DNA of 64,000 nt from Amblyornis subalaris (Eukaryota > Chordata > Aves > Passeriformes > Ptilonorhynchidae), in NCBI GenBank assembly GCA_018881555.1, contig JACAXG010000026.1, positions 3,653,459 through 3,717,458 of the forward strand, written 5' to 3'. This document shows, in pieces, positions 27,351 to 38,653 of this stretch; positions within the stretch are counted from its first letter, which is position 1, and every line of letters begins with the position of its first letter. The position numbers and the translations under genes are program-made. The notes under the pieces were generated by a model. That model worked only from the letters and a program-made list of their open reading frames with translations, searched no databases and was not told the origin of the DNA.

Positions 27351-27410
27351 ACTGATCCCATTCCATCCCAAAAAGAGCTGGGAAGTCAGAGAGTCTGTGG
27401 TGAAACCCTG
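27351..27410 (+). other. Candidate 60-bp exon
   Basis: The stretch is bounded by an acceptor-like CTGCTCTCTGCTGTGTGATGCAG tract split around 27328-27350 and by the strong donor CTG/GTGAGT at 27411. It is 60 bases long, divisible by three, and open in the frame that begins TDPIPSQKEL. No domain was recognised. Such splice-like pairs occur by chance in long non-coding DNA, so this is only a pointer for RNA evidence. Confidence 0.12.
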
Positions 27411-27703
27411 GTGAGTGTATTTTTGAGTTGGGGTAATGTGATGGTCAGTCCCCAGAGCAGTTTGATGCAGCTGAAAGATGCTGTTCTGAGGAGCCTAAAG
27501 CACTTGCAGACACTAAGAGCTGCTACCAGAAGCCCTGCTGTCTTTAAGGACTTTTCCTTGGAGGAAGCCCTTTTAATTAGGCTTTGCTCTAGTTCTCAGA
27601 CATTACATTTAAGAATACTGAAAATAAGTATTCTCACAATCAAAAGTGCATACACCACTTCAATATTTTCTTTATTCATAAAACNACTGAAACCCAAACA
27701 ACA

Positions 27704-27718
27704 AATAATAATAATAAT
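27704..27718. repeat. (AAT)5 microsatellite
   Basis: Five AAT units in an A/T-rich context, ending in a T run. Confidence 0.85.
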
Positions 27719-27810
27719 TTTTTTAAAAGCAGCATATAAACTAGCTGCATTATGGGAAGAAGTTTCTGATCACTCATAATTTATTTTTCATGACACTATT
27801 TATTGATATT

Positions 27811-27838
27811 CCCTCCCTCCACTCCCTCCACTGCCCCC
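27811..27838 (-). other. Minus-strand G-quadruplex motif
   Basis: The plus strand carries C runs at 27811-27813, 27815-27817, 27824-27826 and 27834-27838. The minus strand therefore has four G runs of three or more with loops of about 1, 6 and 7 bases, meeting the standard quadruplex pattern. It pairs with the plus-strand motif just downstream. Confidence 0.7.
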
Positions 27839-27859
27839 ACCTAACTCTCAAAGGAAAAA

Positions 27860-27880
27860 GGGGGAGGGAGGGAGGATGGG
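27860..27880 (+). other. Plus-strand G-quadruplex motif
   Basis: G5-A-G3-A-G3-AGGAT-G3: four G runs with loops of 1, 1 and 5 bases, a short-loop and therefore likely stable quadruplex. It sits 21 bases after the opposite-strand motif, and the two tracts could also pair as a C-rich/G-rich hairpin. Confidence 0.75.
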
Positions 27881-29045
27881 AAGGAGTTCACAAGCAAATG
27901 AACCTCTGTATCTTCAAAAGACTGCAGTTACCGGGGTTACAAATCACATTAGTCTGCAAACAACAAGGAGGATGCATATGCCATCAGCAGCAGTGGGGTT
28001 AACAAAAAATATGTTCTTCTGTATCTAGCTTATTTTATAGATATCTGTGCTTTTTCAAAATTTCTGTAATGAGCATGTTGTGCCTGTCAGGGGTTGGTTT
28101 CCTCAGTGAAACCTTCACAGACACTTTCATCCCCAAAGTCTCAAACTTCTTGTCAAAACCTATAATTACCTCCCAGAGTCAAACCTGCCATTAATCATCT
28201 CAGAAAGACCTTTGCTAAGCCTTATCACTAAGAGTGCTGAAAATGAGCAGGGACCTCCTGTATCTGTGCCACTTCTCTGGACTATGTTGTCCTGTTCTCA
28301 GAAAGCTGAGAATTAACTAAAATAAGCTTTGCTGAAATAACAAGGCTTTCAAACAATAATACTGTAAAATGTGAAGGTAATCCAGATGTCTTTCTTCCCT
28401 TTTTACTCCTTCCTTTTTTTCATCAAAGGAAGACAAGTGCNTTCCATCCTTTGCCACGATAAAGTTATAACAATTAGAGGGGGCAAAATGTGGGAAATAT
28501 TTTTCCCAGTGTCTGTATTTTGCAGAAAAGACCCAGTCAAAAGGCTAAAAAGACAATTTTTTTTTCCTGCTGGATTATAAAAAAAAATCAAGGTAAAAGC
28601 TGTTATATATGTCAGGTAGCCTGAATAGTAACATCAAAATAAATGCAGTTATTTTAATGAATATAAGAGCAGAGGAACACCCCCTTCTCTGTATCCTTAA
28701 CNCGAGTGTATACACTGAATTAAAATCACTATGAAACTGAGAGTTTCAAAGACAGTAACATTTTGATTTTACGTGTATTCATCTACTCCATGTGGATAAT
28801 TTCCCAGCGTAGGTAAAAGAACAATGTGGACCATTAATGCCATTTTCAGGGCATCTGCAGACTGAGAGCTCCATGGTCATGTCTACACCATGATCATGAT
28901 ATGAACAAAGGCCAGTGATAAAAAACTAAAAAGAGTCTTGATGGTTCTCCCTTGCCACCTAGCATTTCTTTTAGCACCTAGTAAATGTAGTTGATTTAAA
29001 NAGAGTACATTAAAGGCAAAGTTCAGTCTTTCATTTTTTTTCAGT

Positions 29046-29094
29046 ATGGGGGTTTTTTGGGGTGGTTTTTGGTGGTGTTTTTTTTTTCGTTTCT
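29046..29094. repeat. G/T-rich low-complexity tract
   Basis: Alternating G runs and T runs (GGGGG, T6, GGGG, TGG, T5 and so on) ending in a longer T run. On the minus strand it is an A-rich tract broken by CCACC, resembling a decayed retroposon tail, but no element body is evident. Confidence 0.8.
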
Positions 29095-31965
29095 TTTCTG
29101 GAAGAAGTGAACTAAGCTGCATGGAAGATGTTTATGTTTGAGGCATCAGGATCTTTTTTTTTCTTTTCTAGTGTATTTGAAACTACTATCAGCATTCTGG
29201 TTGGAAAAATCAAAATAAAGTGAAAAAGGGTGATGGAGGAGCAGTGGTAGGGCNTGGATGACCAAACTCCAGAAAAGGAAAAAAAAGATTGCTGGTCCCA
29301 AGTAGGGGATTCCCAATGCGAAATTCTCCAAGTGTATTTCTAAGCTGTTCTTATCCCATTGAACACGTGGGAATTTTAAAGCTTTAAAATGCGAGGTGGT
29401 GCCATCAGCATCAGTTTGGAACATCTGGATCTGAATGAAAATGACCTGATGCTTCCCTGGAATTCAGAACTCATCTGAAGCTTTATTTCCAAATCTGTTG
29501 GATTGGAATGGATTCCATGATCACTGGATTCTAAGCCACTGGTTAGAAAAAGGATGTAAAAAACTTCATTGTCCAAGTGGCTGAAGATTTCATAGCCATT
29601 TGTAGGTAACTCAGAGGAAGGGGATACGTGCAGTGAAGGAACAAAAAGATTATGTCATGAGCCAAGATGGACACTGTGGAAATTCTTCCAGTAAAGTAAG
29701 GAGCATAAGCCTAATTGGAAAATGATTATTCAGCACAGGCCAAATGCTAGTGAAGATAATGAGAAGGTTGATTAGTGAGTTGAAAGAAATGAGAAGGATG
29801 AACCTGCAGCCTGTTGTGACTTCTGAAATGAATAGCACATGGGAAATATGCAACCAGAAATATTTTAGAAATTCATGTGCATAATTGTTATAAAAAGGGA
29901 GCATAAACAATTTTCTCCTGTTTGCTGATGGTAGGTGAAGCAAAAGAAGAAAACAGCATTAATTTAGGGAAGAATCGTGGGTGTATGGTCACAGGCCACA
30001 GGGTACACAATTTCAAGCATTTTTATCAGCCTCTGAAATTTTCCTCATTTTGCATTGAATCCTACAAAAAGCCCCATGATTTTATGCAGGCTTTTCATCC
30101 TACCTATACAGGTAGCTTCCCTGCAATTCTAACTGTCTTTGCACTCTTCCACTGCCTGAGACAGCTCTCAGCTCTGCCTTACTTCAGTGATTGGGATATT
30201 TTTCTCTCTCCATACCCTGACTCCCTCACTGGTGCATTGCACCCTGAGAGCTGCACCCCCATTTTTCAATGACTCTGTGATCTAAAATCTAATTAAACTG
30301 TCTTCTGATCTCTGTTTCTCTGTCTGTCTGATCTATCAACACCCATTTTCCACTTGAAAGGCTAAACAGATATCCATCTCTACCAACAGCAAGGAAGAAT
30401 CGTAAGTCTGTAACTACAAACCCTGTAATTCGACTAAGGAAGTCAGGGAGACTTTAGCATGGCTANGAAATTAAATTCTGAAGCTGTTATTCAAATTATT
30501 TTCAGTTGTGTGTATGCATCTTGCCAATATTTTTCTGTGCACTTATATTATGCTTTTATATTTTGTGTATTTTTATATGTATACAATTTCATAAATAAGA
30601 GAGAGTTTAAAATAATTTTAGAAAAAATATCTTATAGTATTGGAAATACAGAATCTCCAAAGGGTTAAGTAAATTAAAGCAGTAGGTAAGTGAACTGGTT
30701 AGGCAGAATGTTGATTTGTGAAAAGAAATATTATGACTGACTCAGAAATCTGTATAGAAATTAGAGCCATGTAGTGGTAAGTTGATTCTAGGATGCTACA
30801 GAAAGAGTTTACATCTCTAGGGTAGTTAAAATAAAATAACACAGAATCAGCAAATGTTTTTATACATTGGAGATTTCTATAACAAGGCAGGATGTTTGAT
30901 CCTGGCAGAGTTTTAATTACTCAGATGTTGACTTGGATGCCACTCAATACAAAAAAAATGAAGAGGAGGAGCACGTTTTGAGAGGTATTTCAGGATTGCT
31001 TTCTTTCATAGCTTATTGAAGCATTCAGATGGTTAGAGGCTATTTTGGACCAAGTCCTAGGATATATACCAAATATGATTAATAGTGCTGAAGCAGGGAA
31101 ACACCCAGACATTACAATATCATTAGTTGAAATTCTTCTTGGAGCTGGTGGAAGCCAAATGAACATTCTGGACCACCAGAAATTTGAGTTTGAGAAAACA
31201 TGAAATGTCCCAACAGGTTTTGGTTATTATTTTATTGGTCAAGATTTTATTTTGCAGAGGGAGTCTAGTAGAGATTCTAGGAAGTGTTTTAGAAACAGTT
31301 GGTGTTGCAATTAAAATCCATCCTGGTTCAGTCTAGCGGGAAAAAAGGCAACAGATGCAAGTTTGTTTAAGTGGCAATGTAAAAATAATTATAAACAGAA
31401 GGCTTCTTTAAAAATATATACAAAAAGTAGTGAGAGGTGGATTGGGAAATCTCTAAAAATAAGCATAAGTAAGTCAAGAACATAATTAGCAGTACTAAAT
31501 GTTTAATTGTAAAGGGTATTTCAACTAACACAGAATTCTGCTGTTGTATTTACAGCAAATGAAAAATAAAATGGGAAAGTGATCTACTTAAAACAGAGAT
31601 TGGAGAACCAAAAATAAAAAAAATAACAGGTTTTGAGAAGAGACAGGAGATGGCAAGCTGCTCAGAGTAAGGATTACATTTCCTAATTAAAGCAATTATG
31701 AACACTTAACGTTGCATTGAATGAATTCTCCANTTCTTACAAATCTTTCCACACTGGCAAACACCTTTCACAGCCACCGTGGTGCCAGCCATTGGGCAGC
31801 TTCCCACCTAACTGGAATAGTTTGCAGGAATGGCATCTAGGGTTCCTGTGGGAATAGTTTGGGATATCTGAGGAGGTGAGAACCTGGTCACACTCACTAG
31901 GGNAGAGCCAATATACATGTTGATGTCATGCAGAGCTCAGCCTGTATGCCTGGGCTGCAGGCAGG

Positions 31966-32007
31966 CTTCCTTCCATCCTTCCTTCCCATTCTTCCATCCT
32001 CCCTTCT
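31966..32007. repeat. CCTT/CCAT-type pyrimidine-rich imperfect repeat
   Basis: An imperfect run of CTTCC and CATCC units about 42 bases long, purely pyrimidine except for a few A and one G. Probably a decayed tetranucleotide microsatellite. Confidence 0.75.
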
Positions 32008-34999
32008 GTGTTGCTACCAGACTAGTACAGTCCAAGAGAAAAAATTCAGACCCTGGCTTAAAATCAACTTAAAATTATAAATTTTTCCTAAACATTTTTT
32101 CCAGCAGCATCAAAAAGACAACCCATCTTCTTGAAGTTGAGAACAAGTTTGTGTTCTTAGATGATTCAGAGTCATAGCCTTCATGATGTAAACCTGATCA
32201 TAACGGAAAANTTCTAGTGAGGAAAGAGGATTACTAGAATGCAAATAATTCATAGCTATGAGATTTCAAGAAAATGAAGACAGAAACAGATGAAGTCTTT
32301 TGGAAATTACTTTCCAAGTTCCTTGATGAGAGCACTAGAAACTTGCAAACATAATGTCATTAGTCTGAGATAGGTCTGTGACATCAATTATGGAAAAATA
32401 TTAGCAAAAATGTGTAGGGTCATTGATGGAGCATGCTGTGGTACTTAATTTCTTTAGAGACAAGTAACATAAATTTATGAGAGTTTGATATGGCTTAATT
32501 CAATTGTCATTTCCCGCCCAATTTTTTTATTATGTAGCCTTGTCTGCATTCAGCATAGAAAGAATTGACATAATTTTATTTTTTATTGTATACCATTTTC
32601 ACCTTGGCAGTGATTAATTTCACGCAGGAATTATCTTGGTGAAGAAAGCAAAGATATTCTTATCCTTTTCCTTTGAAGACTGAGAGTGTTCCCATTTGAT
32701 GAGCTGAAGCTGCTCGATGTCTGGTGAAGCAGGCTGTCCCCCTGCAGCCCATGGGGACGAACACTGCAGACTGCAATTACTGTGACAGGACCCTCTTGTT
32801 GCAGCCAGGCTGGGAANAAGGGNAGGAGTTCACTGCAATATATGACACTTGGCCCAAAAGGACCAGGCGTGGAGATTGTAAAGGATATGCCTTTCAATTT
32901 TGTAACTCATGATTGTGCTGCATGTTACAGGAATTGCTGCAGCAGGAACCGCCTGAACCNGTGGAGAACAAGCCTTACAAGAAGCAGTGCGAGTGCAGCA
33001 GTGACCTGACCTGAGCTGGCTTTGGTACCCAGGAACTCCACATAACACACCAGCTCTCTCCTGAGTGACCACCAGAACAGATGGCCNCAAAGTCATGGAC
33101 TAAACAAACTCAACAGACATCGTGTGGACATTTTGCAGGTGTGGTCAGTTGCAATGCTGGTTATTCTAGCACCGTTTACTACTGGTAGAACATCTGTAAA
33201 CAAAGCAAATTTTAAGGAATGGTTAGCAGTAGGATCAGAAGATATCATGTTACTGGTCCAAGCAGATGAAAACATCATCTATCTTATTTAGTTAGAACAC
33301 GAAAAATACTATTTTTATTTAGCAACCTTTTTGTCTCCAGAAAACTTCACAATGGTGAATATGGCCTTGATATTCCCTTTTCCCCTCAGCTTCTAAAGCT
33401 GCCCCAAGTAGGCTAAAGTGCTTTCCTGTGTATGAGAGGAAATGGATGACAAATAATAACAGCTATAGGAAACTGAAGACAAAAGAGGCAAAAAAGGAGT
33501 TTTATTGTCTAGCAGTCCTTGAATTTCTGACTGCATGTAATGGCACTGGAAAAGATAAGCAAGCTATAGAGGCATGTCNGCTGGGATACTGGAATTGAAA
33601 TGCCGTTATTTGGAATACAAGCTACTGGCCAGGCTTCAGTTTGCTCACCGTATTTGGTTTCAGTGACTTTTTCTAACGAAGAGTAGTGCCCTGCAGAAGG
33701 TATAAAGCATGACATCAAGGATAATTCAAAGTGATGGGAAGAAGATGTTCTTTATGGTATATAATAAATAACAGGACTATGCCTGGCTGGCTATATTGTG
33801 GATAGTTATATTTATGATCCAGTAGGTGTCCCTGACATGTATGTTTGTGGGGCACTTTTTGGGAGGAAGCAGTTTTTTAACTAAATGGAAATTACTCTTA
33901 CTGGAAAAGACTGAAGGAAAAATATAAATGAAGTTTCCTTTTTTATTCTTCATTAGATAAAGCATCTTATAGCTGATTATTGCTAAGCTCCCAAAAGAGA
34001 TTCATAAGGTTTTAAGCTCCTGAGGAAAGTTGTTAAGTACATCGTTTAACTTGAAGCGTGTGAGTTGCATTTTGAATTCAGTAGGTTTACCTGAAGTTGT
34101 ATATTTATTTAAGTGCATGTCTGGACTGGGACCAAGGCTCTGTGGGGGAGGATTTGTAACTTTCTATTGTTGCTTTTACTGCAATGCAAATAGTAGGCAG
34201 TAGTAATTATTGTGCCGTTTCACAGTCATTGTCAAAAAATAAAACTTTATGTAGCTTGTTGACTGCTTTGGTTAAAAAGCATCTTTTTGGTACTTTAGGT
34301 TATATAGATTTGCCTTGTTCTTTCAAGGTTCTGAAGCAATGTTAATAAAACATTTCCTTGCATTTTTTTTCTGTTTTGGTCTTAAGGAGCATCTTGCAAG
34401 TAGTAATTAGTAGGACAACTAAAAGGGCAGACATCAAGCAGTAAAAATTAACAATGGCAAATATAAGCAAAGAGATTTAAAAATAAATGTTAACCTCAAA
34501 AGTTAAGATTTGATAGGACTGGGCTTTCCCCCACCTCTGTAAATGGCCTTGCCTCACATAACACATTTCACGTATACAGAGCTGTAAGTTGGCATGAAAC
34601 ATCCAACTAAAGTTTGCTATCCNATGCTTGAAATTAAAAAAAGAAAAAACAACTAAAAATCTGTTAAGTAAAAGGCTCTCTGATTTTTGCTGCTGTTTTC
34701 TAACACAAAAAAGGTGTTCACGTAACATATGACACATTAGCAGTGTTTCATGTGTCCAGGACTGATTAGCCATGCAGTGCCTGCTCCATATAGTCGATCC
34801 GGTATAGACAGACTAACCTACAAGAAGTTCACTCCAGGCCCCCCTAATCACATTTATGGCTCGTATTCATGCAATCTACATCAATTCTGAACTGCACTCA
34901 CAGTGGGACTTCTGCATCTCAGAGCCAGTTGACACATGTATGATGACTACTTGCCTAGGATCTAGTGTGATCTACCATCTTTCAAAGAAATTAATAAAA

Positions 35000-35044
35000 A
35001 AATGATTAGCCAAAGGGGCTAATCATTTACCATTGAATGGTAAA
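35000..35044. repeat. Two overlapping perfect palindromes
   Basis: The first has 12-bp arms AAATGATTAGCC (35000-35011) and GGCTAATCATTT (35017-35028) around a 5-base loop. The second has 9-bp arms TTTACCATT (35026-35034) and AATGGTAAA (35036-35044) around one base. They share the TTT at 35026-35028. The arms contain homeodomain-like TAATCATT cores. The second palindrome recurs at 60.86 kb. Confidence 0.9.
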
Positions 35045-35178
35045 ATCTACAAGTTAACTCACAGTGTTTTCACAGTAAACCCATTACAGCCATGTCACAC
35101 AATTACTTACCAACAGTTCAGTGCTTATTTTGTTTCCCCTAGGGAATGGCTTAATATAAAAAGCGGCAATATATTTGA

Positions 35179-35217
35179 CAATAACTAATTATTGNCAATT
35201 AATAAAACAATTGGCAA
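35179..35217. repeat. CAAT/ATTG palindrome cluster
   Basis: CAATAA-CTAA-TTATTG (35179-35194) is a 6-bp-arm hairpin. It is followed by ATTG-N-CAAT (35191-35199), CAATTG and AATTGGCAATT. The cluster is dense in homeodomain-type and inverted CCAAT-type cores and lies about 135 bases after the double palindrome. Confidence 0.65.
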
Positions 35218-38130
35218 TTAAAACCAACGTGGTAGCAATTTTACATGGCTGATCCTTCATAAGCAAGTGTGGTCCAGGCAGGCATTCCATCTTATGTGCC
35301 CCCATGGGTGAGAGAGGCAATTACAGCAGCAGATATCTTTTGGAAAGGGAAATTTTAGTTGATTGGGTGAAAATTTGGAGTATGTACTTATCTAAATACA
35401 ACACAAAGGAAGGCAGTCCAGGCAGCTTGCAAATGGAACGCAAGCAAATTTTTGTCAGGATTGTGCACCTGGAAAAAATATGGAGGTGAGAACTATGGGA
35501 TAAAATTCTGAGCTGCTGACAGCCTTAAAAATTGCCCTAATTGAGAATGAGACTGTGAGGCACATCTAACTGTTGCTAGGACCTTGAACGGACCGGCACT
35601 CAATCTTCTAATTCCATATTATGGAGTGAACCTGCGGTGTTTGTGACCTTGCAAAATCAGTTTGAGCCTAGCTGACTTTTAGAGCCTTAAATCAAGATCC
35701 TGCCAGAATGAGATGATTCTTGTAAGAATGATAACCCGCAGATAAGGCAAAATGAAATCTAGTTGGCTCTCAAAATGACTTGGACAAACTCTGGCAATGG
35801 AAATGTCAATCACATGGCCTCCTGCCAAGGTTAAATCTCGACTTCCCTGTGATTCAACAGTCTGGGCACTTTGGCAATTGTTTCCAACAGAAATACCATA
35901 GAAAAGCAAGAAATTTATGTTAACAGCTGGTGCGAGGTGACTTGAAATAGGCTTTTTAGCTTTACTNGGGAAGTGTTAGAGAAAGGGGAGAAAGTGATTG
36001 TTTTGGACAGCAACTGGTCTCCAGACATATGGGTCCAAAATGCTTCTCTGTTTGCTCATATATTTGAAATGTAGAGCCAAGTCAGAGGGCTGTATCTCCC
36101 AGCTAAANCTGGGGGAGTGGCAAACACTTTAAAGCAAATCTGTTCATTCAGGATTCCAGGTAAATTGTCTTTTTCAAATTCTTATCCTGAATTCCAAACA
36201 TCACCTCTTGCTCACTGACATTTTCTTCCATAATTCCTCATTGCTTATAAATTAGACATGCCAAATTTTAAAAATGCGAAAACGTGAGAACTTCTGCTGA
36301 ATTACAAGGAGAGTATATTCACAGATTGCCATTGCTGCTCACCCTAAGTCACAGAATCACAGAATTGGTCAGGTTGGAAGGGAACACAGTGGGTCATCTG
36401 GTCCAACCTCCCTGCTCAAGCAGATGTCCTAGTATTTCTAGAACAATGACATCTGTCACTTCTAAGTGTCAGTCAATGACATGTTTTCTTCCTTGTGTTC
36501 CTGGCCATAGCTGGAAAACTATAACTAGAAGCACCTTTCTCTTAAATTAAATGAAATTACAGCACAGAAAAAGTTTCTGGCTGGACTCCAAACTTAAATT
36601 TATTGAAACATGGAGTTGTCTTTCGTTACATATAAAAGCAGAGAGGAACATAGGACTCATTTCCACTCCATGGCATGTAGTTTCAGATCACTTATTTATC
36701 TTTATGATATATGAAGGGTGGGTAACTGAAGTAAGAAGTATGTTTACTGGGAACTTTGAAATTGCTATTCCATAGGTGGATTTGGTACTAGATATGTTTC
36801 AACACTTAGTGGGCAATAAATTTCCCATGGTGAGGAAAATTGTCAACACAGGTGGTCCAGGTTTATGTTATCTTCCCTAGCAGATCTTTACAGAACTGGT
36901 TACATGTACCATAATATCCTGTAATTCCTAAGTGCAGAGAGGTTCATTAGTTCCTAGCAAGGGTTTTTGCTTTCACCAGCCAGGCTCCTCTCACCACTAC
37001 AGATCCAGGTTCCCCACCATGCCCCACTCTGCAGTCTCTTCCCTGCCACTTCTACCACTTCTCTACCGTACACCTTTTAATTTTTAAAATGCTCACACAA
37101 ACGGAATGCTTAAATTATTTGAGCCTTTCTTAGGTAAAAACTGTGTGGTGTGGATCTTTATTGTTCCCTCCCACACCTCAGCCAGGCATGTCACAGAGGC
37201 AACACCTTCCTAGAAATGTGCTTCTCTCCCATTTCCTTCCTCCCCTGTAATTTCATGCTGCTGCCCTGTAGAGTGCATTTCCCTGGGAATGCTTTCAAAC
37301 CTTTGGCTGTTCTGCTCTCACTTCTTTCTAAATCTGTTCTAAGCAGATCAAATCTGATAGATAGCTGATGTTACAGAAGGAACTCTGCTGGAGTTTTCTG
37401 AGAGGCAGAATGTAGTGCAGATCTGTACGAAAATAGAAAATTCTGCAAGGCAGTTCTGCTGGGTTCAAAATCATTTTGTCTGTAAAGTCTTTTGGAGTAT
37501 CTGTACAAAGGATTCTGGTGGGCCATTTGATCTGGGATGAGGAGTAACAGAGACTGTACGGATCAGTGAATTTGTTCCCTTTAGGAATGCTTGGTTGAGA
37601 ACTCTCCTCAAAACACTATGTTTTGTTTCTCCAGGTACCGATACACTGTTGTGTTTGGTGTTTCCCTGTAATCAGAGCAGAAGGTGAGTTTTTAATTTGC
37701 TTTCTGGGATTTGGAATGTGTGCCATGCCTTCTGGAATAAAGAACAACTGCAAAAATTATTGATATGCCTCAAAATTGAGCCTTTCAGCTTTAGAATAAT
37801 ACTTCCAGCACTGTCATGGAATCAGAGTGATATCTACTTTAGCAAGTCAATTCTTTGTTTCACAGCATTCATGCAAACCCGTGTTCTGGTTGGGTTATTT
37901 TTGAAAAAGCCACCAAGTCCATAAAAAATGAAAGAAAAAAATAAAAAGCCCCCCAGATTCAGGAGTATATTACAGATAGGAAAAAACACACAAAGTCTGC
38001 TAAAGGTGGGTTTATGAAAATAAACCACCCAATATCCTTCTCATGCTTGGAGAACTGCATGCTTATATCTGTGCTAGTAAATTGTGATGCTAGGATGTGG
38101 ACAGGAGGGCTCCTGGGCATGGATGCTGTA
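35218..38130. other. Non-coding block around the CR1 fragment
   Basis: Apart from the CR1 3' end, the DNA is single-copy in appearance with no recognised gene. The CR1 flank from about 36432 onward shows no further LINE sequence that I can identify. Confidence 0.6.
36349..36431 (-). mobile_element. CR1-type LINE, 5'-truncated 3' end
   Basis: On the plus strand the stretch begins with two copies of CACAGAAT, the reverse complement of the ATTCTGTG repeat that ends CR1 LINEs of birds and other sauropsids. It continues through the familiar CR1 tail reading GTTGGAAGGGA, then TCATCTGGTCCAACC, CCCTGCTCAAGCAG and TCCTAG. The element therefore lies on the minus strand with its 3' end at the low coordinate. 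Only about 80 bases are recognisable; beyond about 36431 similarity fades, as expected for severe 5' truncation. It encodes no reverse transcriptase and cannot move. CR1 elements make no target-site duplication, so its exact end is set by the octamer repeat. It is the firmest evidence for the taxonomic origin of the window. Confidence 0.87.
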
Positions 38131-38222
38131 TATACATATATATATATATATGTATATATTCATATATACATACATATATATATATATGTATATATTCATA
38201 TATACATACATATATATATATA
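38131..38222. repeat. Compound TA/TACA microsatellite with internal duplication
   Basis: A TA-rich tract is built from two near-identical units of 38 and 36 bases (38135-38172 and 38173-38208) plus a third partial copy. Each has a (TA)n core, then TGTATATATTCATATATACATA. It is almost self-complementary and can fold into long hairpins. Short frames rich in Y, I and H across it are artefacts of the repeat. Confidence 0.93.
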
Positions 38223-38590
38223 CACACCCCATCTTGTTCCAAATAACAAAGAAAGCAACCACAGTTTTTCACCTACCACTAAAACACCAGAATTCCTCTC
38301 TTTACAGGGGAGAGCATTCTCTTCACTAAAACACGAAATTTATTCTTTATCAAAAGTAATTTTCTGTATCTAAAGATAAATAAACTGACCATAAGATGGG
38401 GATGCATTAACATCTTGCCAAAATTCTTCACAGAAATGACACAAGGTTGGAATGCAGCTCACACAGGTTTTATGGAGGAAAAAAACAGGTTTCAAAGCAG
38501 CATTTTTAGTGTTTGCTTCCTTTTCTCTTATCAGACATCCTGTACGATATGTGTGCTAAATTATGCTGGTTGTGTTATTTCCTGCTTTAG

Positions 38591-38653
38591 ATGCTGGTGC
38601 TGAGTTAGATCAGGATGGCCAACTTGCAACTTTTGAGTTTTTAGTTGTTTTAT
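38591..38653 (+). other. Candidate 63-bp exon with EF-hand-like loop
   Basis: A pyrimidine-rich acceptor (TTATTTCCTGCTTTAG, ending at 38590) precedes 63 open bases and a donor-like GTAAGA starting at 38654. The open frame encodes ELDQDGQLATFE at 38602-38637. This fits the 12-residue EF-hand calcium loop: acidic at position 1 (E rather than the usual D), D at 3 and 5, the invariant G at 6, hydrophobic L at 8 and E at 12, then the helix-like FLVVLCKKF. Start and end phases are the same, so the exon would be symmetrical. No incoming EF-hand helix or neighbouring exon was found, so it may be chance or a relic of an EF-hand or S100-type gene. Confidence 0.2.

Larger units (their letters stand above)
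27881..34999. other. AT-rich non-coding block, no gene seen
   Basis: It holds low-complexity tracts at 29.05 and 31.97 kb. A stretch at about 32700-33290 has several open frames with cysteine-rich or hydrophobic peptides, but stops occur in every frame and no family could be named. Otherwise nothing was recognised. Confidence 0.6.

Noticed and set aside
27342..27779. 145-codon plus-strand frame as a gene
   Set aside because: The second half decays into simple AT sequence and no domain is visible; only the splice-bounded first 60 bases were kept as a weak candidate.
32631..33290. Possible endogenous retrovirus or other coding remnant (cysteine-rich and hydrophobic peptides)
   Set aside because: Stops interrupt every frame, no LTRs, primer-binding site or polymerase motifs are visible, and the resemblance rests on short hydrophobic and cysteine stretches only.
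38014..38373. Frames with repeated Y-I-H residues
   Set aside because: They are translations of the TA-rich microsatellite, which lacks stops in these phases.
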